A DNA stretch of 64,000 nucleotides from CAYVGO01 sp964450725 (GTDB taxonomy: Bacteria > Bacteroidota > Bacteroidia > Bacteroidales > UBA932), in the NCBI GenBank assembly GCA_964450725.1, contig CAYVGO010000001.1:57228-121227 (forward strand), written 5' to 3'. The notes below the pieces were generated by a model. It saw only the letters and a list, made by a program, of their open reading frames with translations. It was not told the origin of the DNA and searched no databases. The position numbers and the translations under genes are program-made. Shown here in pieces: positions 58,467-64,000 of this stretch (position 1 is its first letter; each line of letters starts with the position of its first letter).

Positions 58467-59876
58467 TTACTTTTTCAATATCGGAGTTCTGGCAGCTTTT
58501 ACTTCGTCGGCTTTACTGACAGGTGTTGTATGTGGAGCTGATAATAATTTTTCGGGATTACTGTATGCCTCACGGTAGATTGTATGTAAAACGTCTGCTA
58601 CTTCATCTAAGGTTTCCATTGTCTCTGTTTCTGTAGGCTCAAACATCAATGCTTCATGAACAATCAGCGGAAAGTAAACTGTCGGAGGATGTATTCCGTA
58701 GTCTAACATGGCTTTGGCAATATGTAATGCAGAGATTCCCGTCTCCTTTTTTAACTTTTCTGCACTGATAACAAACTCGTGCATGCACGGTTCGTCATAG
58801 GTATCCTCAAAAATATCACTCACTTTAGCCAATAGATAGTTCGCATTCAGTACCGCTTTTTCGGCAGCATCTTTAATCCCCTCTGCACCTAAGGTCAGAA
58901 TATAACTTAAAGCCCTGATGTTCACTAAAAAATTACCGTAAAATGCTTTGACTTTTCCGATACTGTCATGGCTTTTCTCTAAGTTGCTCTCAGTAATGGT
59001 AGGGTAGGGTAGAAAGGGCTGCAAAAAATCTTTACAGCCTACGGCTCCGGAACCTGGTCCGCCACCACCGTGAGGAGTAGAGAATGTTTTATGCAGGTTA
59101 AGGTGAATAACGTCAAAACCCATATCTCCGGGACGAACAATACCCATGATGGCATTGAGATTGGCACCGTCGTAATAGACTAATCCGCCGGCTTTATGTA
59201 CAATCTCTGTAATCTCAAGAATGTTTTTGTCAAAGATTCCGAGTGTATTGGGGTTGGTGAGCATTAATGCAGCCGTATCTTCTCCTACAACTTTGCGTAA
59301 GGCTTCTACATCAACCATACCGTTGGGTAAAGAGGGGATATTAATCACATCGTAACCTGCCATAACCGCACTTGCTGGATTGGTGCCGTGGGCTGCGTCG
59401 GGAATAATTACTTTTTTACGTTTGTGGTCATTGCGGTGTTTGTGATAAGCGTCAATGAGTAGCAGTCCCGTAAATTCGCCATGTGCTCCGGCTGCCGGTT
59501 GCAAGGTTACGGCGTTCATGCCCGTAATGCTGCACAACAAATCTGAGAGCATTGTCATACTTTCCAGACAACCTTTTACTGTAGATAATGGCTGTAATGG
59601 ATGAATGTCCGTGAAACCCGGAAATCCTGCAATATATTCGTTTAACTTGGGGTTATATTTCATGGTGCAAGAGCCTAACGGATAAAATCCGTTATCAACA
59701 CCGTGGGCTCTTCGGCTGAGTCGGGTGTAATGTCTTACTAAATCTATTTCAGAAACCTCAGGTAATGCTACTTCGTCTGACCGCTTTTCGGTCGATAAGT
59801 TTACGACAGGAACATCACACGCAGGAAGGTCAAAGCCGCTTCTGCCGACTTTGGAAAGTTCAAATATTAATTGCAT
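58467..59876 (-). CDS. gcvPB: Glycine dehydrogenase (decarboxylating) subunit 2
   Basis: 469 residues. It is the PLP-carrying half of the split P-protein of the glycine cleavage system, which decarboxylates glycine and passes the aminomethyl group to the lipoyl arm of GcvH. The PLP lysine is in HLNLHKTFSTPHGGGGPGSG (near residue 268). Other markers are FYPLGSCTMKYNP, LQPAAGAHGEFTGLL and PDAAHGTNPASAVMAGY. The C-terminal tail (TPVSKADEVKAARTPILKK) is normal for the family. It overlaps the end of gcvPA by 10 bases, so the two are translated together. Confidence 0.95.
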   Translation of the reverse strand: MQLIFELSKVGRSGFDLPACDVPVVNLSTEKRSDEVALPEVSEIDLVRHYTRLSRRAHGVDNGFYPLGSCTMKYNPKLNEYIAGFPGFTDIHPLQPLSTVKGCLESMTMLSDLLCSITGMNAVTLQPAAGAHGEFTGLLLIDAYHKHRNDHKRKKVIIPDAAHGTNPASAVMAGYDVINIPSLPNGMVDVEALRKVVGEDTAALMLTNPNTLGIFDKNILEITEIVHKAGGLVYYDGANLNAIMGIVRPGDMGFDVIHLNLHKTFSTPHGGGGPGSGAVGCKDFLQPFLPYPTITESNLEKSHDSIGKVKAFYGNFLVNIRALSYILTLGAEGIKDAAEKAVLNANYLLAKVSDIFEDTYDEPCMHEFVISAEKLKKETGISALHIAKAMLDYGIHPPTVYFPLIVHEALMFEPTETETMETLDEVADVLHTIYREAYSNPEKLLSAPHTTPVSKADEVKAARTPILKK

Positions 59877-61192
59877 ACCGTACTTTTTAAGATGGAAACT
59901 ACTTTATCTATTGTCGATTTGTCGGATAATTCAGTACAGCACCACAACATTTCTGAAGAGTTGAGAGGTAATCCGCTTAGCAGGTTATGTTCTGCCAACG
60001 CTTTTTCAATGGTTGCCGTATCTATATCCGAAACTGTTACAAACTCATGGAAAAACTCATGATTGTATTTTAACTTGAAGCCTTTGATTGTAGATAGTTC
60101 ACGTGCCATGTAGTGGGCTTTGGAAGTACATTGTCGGGCGATTTCTGTTAATCCTTTTTTTCCGACATGACTTAAGTAAATTGTTGCGGTTAAAGCACAG
60201 TGAGCTTGATTAGAACAGATACTCGACAATGCTTTTTCTCGACGAATATGCTGCTCGCGGGCTTGTAAGGTCAATACAAATGTTCTTCGATTTTCAGTAT
60301 CGGTTGTTTCTCCTACAATTCTTCCGGGCATTTTTCTTACCAACAAAGCGTCATTGACGCAGGCAATATAACCTAAATACGGTCCTCCGAAAGCAATAGA
60401 AAGTCCTAACGGTTGACCTTCGCCGGTGGCAATGGTGGCTCCCAACTCTCCGGCTGAGGGTAAAAGTGCCAGTGCTATAGGATTGGTACCCAAAATGGTT
60501 TTGATGCCGAAAGTTTTTGCAGCCTGAATAATTTCGCGGCTGTTTTCAATCATGCCATAAAAGTTGATTTGTTCAAAGTAAAGACAGGCTACTTCCTCAG
60601 AAAGCAGTGTTTGTAATGCTGCCATGTCAATAATGCCGGTGTTGACCTGTAATTTCTTTACCTGAACATCTAACGGTTTGAGGTAAGTTTCAATTACTGC
60701 CAGTGTGTCGGGATGAATGTTGTCGGGTACAACAACGACTTTACGTTTATTGTCAAGACACATTTTTACAGCCTCTGCAGCAGCGGTAGCACCGTCATAA
60801 ATGGAGGCATTGGAAACGTCTAAACCGGTCAAACGGCAGATGTGTGACTGAAATTCAAAGATAATCTGTAAAATGCCTTGGCTTATTTCTGCCTGATAAG
60901 GAGTATATGCTGTTACAAATTCTGAACGTCCCGCAAGGTTCTTTACCACCGGCGGAATATAGTGTCGATAGGCTCCCGCACCGCGAAATATAGTATCAAA
61001 TACTTTGTTTTTGGCGGCTTGTGATGACAATGTACGTTCTACTTCTAAAGGAGTTAGACCGTCGGGAATATCCAAACGGTCTAACTTTACGGATGAGGGA
61101 ATGGAGGAAAAAAGTTCCGAAATATTCCCTATGCCAATGGTTTGGCACATTTGACGAATATCGTCTTGGGTGTGCGGAGTATATTGAGACAT
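59867..61192 (-). CDS. gcvPA: Glycine dehydrogenase (decarboxylating) subunit 1
   Basis: 441 residues, the N-terminal half-homologue of glycine decarboxylase, which forms the heterotetramer with subunit 2. Markers are YTPHTQDDIRQMCQTIGI, GAGAYRHYIPPVV, EFVTAYTPYQAEISQGILQIIFEFQ and SNASIYDGATAAAEA. It lacks the PLP lysine, as expected for this subunit. It starts three bases after the gcvH stop, giving the order gcvH-gcvPA-gcvPB. gcvT and the lipoamide dehydrogenase gene are not in the window. Confidence 0.95.
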   Translation of the reverse strand: MSQYTPHTQDDIRQMCQTIGIGNISELFSSIPSSVKLDRLDIPDGLTPLEVERTLSSQAAKNKVFDTIFRGAGAYRHYIPPVVKNLAGRSEFVTAYTPYQAEISQGILQIIFEFQSHICRLTGLDVSNASIYDGATAAAEAVKMCLDNKRKVVVVPDNIHPDTLAVIETYLKPLDVQVKKLQVNTGIIDMAALQTLLSEEVACLYFEQINFYGMIENSREIIQAAKTFGIKTILGTNPIALALLPSAGELGATIATGEGQPLGLSIAFGGPYLGYIACVNDALLVRKMPGRIVGETTDTENRRTFVLTLQAREQHIRREKALSSICSNQAHCALTATIYLSHVGKKGLTEIARQCTSKAHYMARELSTIKGFKLKYNHEFFHEFVTVSDIDTATIEKALAEHNLLSGLPLNSSEMLWCCTELSDKSTIDKVVSILKSTVCN

Positions 61193-61195
61193 GGT

Positions 61196-61564
61196 TTAAT
61201 GACAAAGGGCTTGGTAATCTGTGGAGGATAGTAATTCTGAAGAAGTTTCTTCTACGGCGACTTCGATAATCCATTGTCCGTAGCAGTCGCTGTTTAAAAG
61301 TTCGGGACTGTCAGACAAACTTTCATTAACCGCAGTAATGGTACCGGAAACGGGAGCATAAAGATTACTTACGGCTTTAACCGACTCTACTTCGGCAAAA
61401 GATTCTCCGACGGTAACTTTGTCGCCAACCGCAGGAAGCGTAACAAAAACAATGTCTCCGAGCGAAGATTGTGCATAATCAGAAATGCCGACTTTTGCTG
61501 TTTTGCCTTCTTGGGATAACCATTCATGGGTTTTTAAGTACTGTAGGTTTGCAGGGATATTCAT
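61196..61564 (-). CDS. gcvH: Glycine cleavage system H protein
   Basis: 122 residues from the ATG at 61564 (MNIPANLQYLKTHEWLSQEG); a longer open frame upstream begins with a poor start and overlaps the promoter. It carries the lipoyl group that shuttles the aminomethyl unit between the P and T proteins. The lipoylated lysine is in FAEVESVKAVSNLYAPVSG (near residue 63). Its length matches other GcvH proteins. It leads the minus-strand operon and a TAnnTTTG element lies 53 bases upstream. Confidence 0.96.
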   Translation of the reverse strand: MNIPANLQYLKTHEWLSQEGKTAKVGISDYAQSSLGDIVFVTLPAVGDKVTVGESFAEVESVKAVSNLYAPVSGTITAVNESLSDSPELLNSDCYGQWIIEVAVEETSSELLSSTDYQALCH

Positions 61565-61616
61565 AATTGTAATCAAATTTAGAGAGTTAACTGATAATTT
61601 AGAATTAAAAACTTGA

Positions 61617-61624
61617 CAAAAGTA
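61617..61624 (-). promoter_or_regulatory. Predicted -7 element of the gcv operon
   Basis: TACTTTTG on the minus strand (61624-61617) fits TAnnTTTG and lies 53 bases before the gcvH ATG. A -33 TTG is not obvious. Confidence 0.4.
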
Positions 61625-62067
61625 CAAAATAGTATAATAAATACCTAATGAATGAATAAATGAAAGAATGAAAAATATTGATTTCCATTGTCTCTTTTCT
61701 ATTTAATTCGACAAAATGATTATGTCAACAATATCCGCTTGTTCAATGGAATATGTGGGGGAAATGAATAGAACGTGTTAAGCAGAATTTAACTTCCGTG
61801 AACTCGTAAACTCCGTTGCAGTGCCGCTTAGAGCATCATTGGTATATTTGCCGAACAAGGGACAGTGTGGAGGAGAGTTTGGAAGTATTTTATGGGTTAG
61901 GAGATATTATTATTTTCTATTATAGCCTATTCGTTCGGCGTAATCTCAATGTTAAACTCCTGTTTTGTAACTCGGTTGTTATTCAATATTCTTTTTTGCA
62001 TGATGTTTATTCTTTATGTTTGTTACAAGTTATCACGTTTGTGGTTAAATCTTTCGTGGCGTATTAA
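61625..62067. other. Intergenic region between gcvH and the DUF4157 gene
   Basis: No supported gene: the open frames on the plus strand overlap the DUF4157 gene and have no recognisable features. The interval contains the left copy of the diverged direct repeat (61691-61771). A short TTCGT/ACGAA inverted pair near 62050 is too weak to call a terminator. Confidence 0.4.
61691..61771 (+). repeat. Left copy of a diverged direct repeat flanking the DUF4157/IS630 patch
   Basis: The segment GATTATGTCAACAATAT (from 61718) through GGAATATGTG to GAATAG (61771) aligns base for base, with scattered substitutions, to 63829-63882. Weaker similarity extends upstream to about 61691, matching about 63804. 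Confidence 0.7.
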
Positions 62068-63489
62068 CTACGAAGAACGGGGGCGTTTCGCAGGCTGCTC
62101 CATCGTGGATTCAGACGGTGTTCTACATCTCGTTCTACTAGGAGTAGATTTTTCACCTATAGTCTTGGTTACTTTTACTTCTTTATTACCATTAAAAATC
62201 ACTTTTACATGAATCGTAACACTTCCTTTTTGTTTCACTGTAATTTTTTTGAAGATATCCGTTATTGTACCTCCATCAACAATAGGCTTCATGTTTTCAT
62301 CTTCATTCGTGAATTGCTTAGCATTTATACGCGCATATAGAATAGCTCCATTGTGGTATTGATATGTCCGTGTTCCTGAAAGCAGTTGCTTTAAAGCATT
62401 TTCTATATTGATTTTTATCTGACTTTTTGAAGATACTACTTTGTTTTCTCCTGCTATAGTTGTTACAAGTTCAGAAGAAGTAGTGCGATCGGCAGCAGCA
62501 GGAGTTGGCATTGCGGCGGCAGCAACAGCAGAGCCACAAGTCGTAGTATCATCATCCATAGCATCTGTATCCAAAACAGAAACTGCTGTTGCGGAGGCAG
62601 TATCATCAGTCATAGCACTTGCAGCTGCACTCGAAACTGTAACTGGTATTGCTCCGCGAAAAATAACGTCGGCATCTGTATTAACATGTTTTCCAAATTC
62701 AACTCTTGCATTTGTTGTCTCTATAAGTTCTTTTAACAAATACCACTCATCAAGTTTTCTATATCCGGCATAAAAAGTCTCGTTGCCCCAGGTTTCTGAT
62801 CCTGGTATTGTTTCACCTTTGTCTGTATTATTTGCATAAGTTGATTCTTTAATCTCTTCGCCAATCGTTTTTGCTTTTTCTTGAAGATCTGTTATCCCTT
62901 TAGGCAACGTAAATAATTGCATTACATTTTTAGAATATTCTGTAGATTCGTGTTCATGCGCCTGCAAAATATCGTCAACCTGAGGTTGATTAGAATCTTT
63001 TGAATTGTCGTTGACTTTCCTCTGTACCGTCGCCTTTCCCCCCATCATATCCGCCTCCTTTTCCAATCCTTCGTTATCATTGATATTTACCCCTTGCAAT
63101 TGCATGGTGGGTTGTACGCGTCCCTGCATTTGTTGTACGACGTGCCATGTTTCATGCGGAAGGTGTTGTTCCTGTCCGGGGGCTATGTGTATGTCTGTGC
63201 CCTGTGTGTAGGCAAGGGCTTGGAGCTGGGCGGGTTTGGGGGAGTTGTAGTGCACGCGCACGTCATCCATACTGTAGCTGGAGAGATTTTCTACGCCCGT
63301 TTTCAGATTGTCGGGCAGGCCGGTATTGTTTTCCGCTTTGGCTTGCAGCGGCTCTTCTTTGTCACCTGACATTTCCTGCCGGGCAGCCTGTTTCTGCAAA
63401 ATAGTGGCTATATGTGCCTGATTGGCTGCACGGGTTTTGCCCTGTATTGTGCGCGACAGGGGACGCGATTGTTCAATGCTTGTTTTCAT
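62068..63489 (-). CDS. DUF4157 protein (eCIS-associated metalloprotease-like), candidate effector
   Basis: 473 residues. The N-terminus is variable and polar (MKTSIEQSRPLSRTIQGKTR). A DUF4157 domain spans about residues 60-165: YSMDDVRVHYNSPKPAQLQA, then LAYTQGTDIHIAPGQ, then LPHETWHVVQQMQGRVQPT, then LEKEADMMG. HETWH is an HExxH zinc motif and the following EADMMG supplies a possible third ligand. DUF4157 proteins are associated with extracellular contractile injection systems, often as carriers or effectors. The C-terminal part has an Ala/Thr/Asp/Ser-rich stretch (about residues 280-345) and ends in a basic tail (EQPAKRPRSS); no known toxin domain was recognised. No other injection-system gene is in the window. 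Base composition differs between the two halves: 68 of 120 bases are G or C at 63121-63240 but 40 of 120 at 62221-62340. Confidence 0.88.
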   Translation of the reverse strand: MKTSIEQSRPLSRTIQGKTRAANQAHIATILQKQAARQEMSGDKEEPLQAKAENNTGLPDNLKTGVENLSSYSMDDVRVHYNSPKPAQLQALAYTQGTDIHIAPGQEQHLPHETWHVVQQMQGRVQPTMQLQGVNINDNEGLEKEADMMGGKATVQRKVNDNSKDSNQPQVDDILQAHEHESTEYSKNVMQLFTLPKGITDLQEKAKTIGEEIKESTYANNTDKGETIPGSETWGNETFYAGYRKLDEWYLLKELIETTNARVEFGKHVNTDADVIFRGAIPVTVSSAAASAMTDDTASATAVSVLDTDAMDDDTTTCGSAVAAAAMPTPAAADRTTSSELVTTIAGENKVVSSKSQIKINIENALKQLLSGTRTYQYHNGAILYARINAKQFTNEDENMKPIVDGGTITDIFKKITVKQKGSVTIHVKVIFNGNKEVKVTKTIGEKSTPSRTRCRTPSESTMEQPAKRPRSS

Positions 63490-63501
63490 ACGATTTTATG
63501 G

Positions 63502-63750
63502 TCAAAAGAAATGGTTTGTGAATGAATCAGCCGAAATTTGAGCGCCTGAAGTGACTTCTCCTTTTTTATACTTTCCGATATGGTCAAAAAAACTCCTAAC
63601 AACATTTCTGAATTTCTCTTTTGTTCTGTAAAACTCGGTATTGGCTACCTTTTTCCTCATAAATTTCGATAATCGCTCTGTCAAACTCAGACTTGGTGAG
63701 TATGGCAGAAGAAATATTTGTTTTATCTTCGAACTCTGATGTGGATAGGT
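63502..63750 (-). pseudogene. Remnant of an IS630-family transposase, C-terminal end
   Basis: The minus-strand frame from 63750 to 63502 reads QIFLLPYSPSLSLTERL, then SKFMRKKV, then FYRTKEKFRNVVRSFF, which matches the C-terminal segment of IS630-family DDE transposases (consensus near LPPYSPxLNLIERLW, with the last catalytic Glu). A stop codon (63753-63751) interrupts the frame just upstream, and the Asp-containing parts are gone. There are 82 codons left plus a stop. It lies 12 bases before the DUF4157 start on the same strand. Confidence 0.75.
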
Positions 63751-63803
63751 TTAAATATATGAAACAAAGGTAAACATTTTCCTGAATTATTTGCATTTCA
63801 ATG

Positions 63804-63882
63804 ACTTTTGACTATCATTTGACCAAGTGATTATGCTAACAATATTCTTTGTTCGAGGGAATATGTGCAGGAAAATTAATAG
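63804..63882 (+). repeat. Right copy of the diverged direct repeat
   Basis: GATTATGCTAACAATAT (from 63829) through GGAATATGTG to TTAATAG (63882) aligns with the left copy at 61718-61771 without gaps longer than a base. It lies beyond the IS630 remnant, so the pair brackets the DUF4157 gene and the remnant. Confidence 0.7.
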
Positions 63883-63887
63883 GTAAA

Positions 63888-63916
63888 TGTAGAGACGAAT
63901 TGCATTCGTCTCTACA
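63888..63916. repeat. Perfect 29-base palindrome (13-base arms)
   Basis: TGTAGAGACGAAT (63888-63900) and ATTCGTCTCTACA (63904-63916) are exact inverse arms around TGC. Similar AGAGACG-type palindromes are scattered in many Bacteroidota genomes, probably as non-autonomous elements. Confidence 0.8.
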
Positions 63917-63953
63917 GCAAATAGCCTCAAACATTGAAGAATAGGTTCGTTGC

Positions 63954-63976
63954 AGAGACGTATGTAATGCGTCTCT
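63954..63976. repeat. Second AGAGACG palindrome
   Basis: AGAGACGTAT and ATGCGTCTCT form arms with one mismatch around GTA. It has the same outer heptamer as the palindrome at 63888-63916, 37 bases away, so the two are related copies. Confidence 0.7.
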
Positions 63977-64000
63977 ATTTTCGCAAACAATATCCTCCTT

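Noticed and set aside
61816..62212. Two plus-strand open frames between gcvH and the DUF4157 gene
   Set aside because: They overlap the 3' end of the DUF4157 gene and show no recognisable domain or start signal.
62068..63489. Complete contractile injection system locus
   Set aside because: Only the DUF4157 protein is present; no sheath, tube, baseplate or AAA ATPase gene is found in the window.
63787..63990. Minus-strand open frame at the right end
   Set aside because: It covers the palindromes and the direct repeat, so it is repeat-derived.

Overview
The window looks like a chromosomal segment of an AT-rich member of the Bacteroidota, most likely Bacteroidales or a close relative. The evidence is: two giant proteins ending in type IX secretion (T9SS) type B sorting domains; Bacteroidota-type -7 promoter elements (TAnnTTTG) in front of many transcription units; DUF4296, DUF4157, PepSY-like and outer-membrane beta-barrel proteins; and a two-subunit glycine decarboxylase. 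No rRNA, tRNA, CRISPR array or intact prophage was seen. A 100-base run of N at 8905-9004 marks a scaffold gap inside a palindromic repeat.

Layout. 1-10.0 kb holds housekeeping genes: a Xaa-Pro aminopeptidase cut by the window edge, a TldD/PmbA-like exported protein, aspS-yraN, a membrane protein/NlpC-P60 lipoprotein pair, an aspartate ammonia-lyase with an N-terminal cyclic-nucleotide-binding-like domain, the repeat-plus-gap region and a PepSY-like exported protein. 10.3-23.2 kb (minus) is one gene for a 4303-residue surface protein made of beta-helix, InlB-type, YDG and MBG modules. 23.6-31.9 kb (plus) carries a small lipoprotein and a compact DNA repair, translation and lipoprotein-maturation block: mutL, a DksA-like gene, lspA, rsmG, nfo, xseA, xseB, cysS. 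An ECF sigma factor gene (minus) follows. It is separated by about 890 bases of non-coding DNA from a 5067-residue surface protein (33.5-48.7 kb) built from almost 50 Ig-like modules in alternating A/B types. 48.9-54.7 kb holds ilvE, a NUDIX gene, a phosphohexomutase, an outer-membrane barrel, a DUF4296 lipoprotein and an amidohydrolase. 55.1-58.3 kb is a divergent carbohydrate pair (GH130 phosphorylase and heparinase II/III-like lyase). 58.5-61.6 kb is gcvH-gcvPA-gcvPB (minus). The right end is an accessory patch: a DUF4157 protein of the kind linked to extracellular contractile injection systems, an eroded IS630-family transposase, a diverged direct repeat on both sides, and two short palindromes.

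How the genes fit together. The two giant genes take about 28 of the 64 kb. Both are predicted to be exported by the Sec system and then T9SS and displayed on the cell surface, where adhesion or matrix roles are most plausible. The GH130/heparinase pair suggests glycan use. AspA and the glycine cleavage genes indicate amino-acid catabolism. The most accessory-looking element is the DUF4157 protein, whose conserved G+C-rich N-terminal half is joined to an AT-rich C-terminal half of unknown function.
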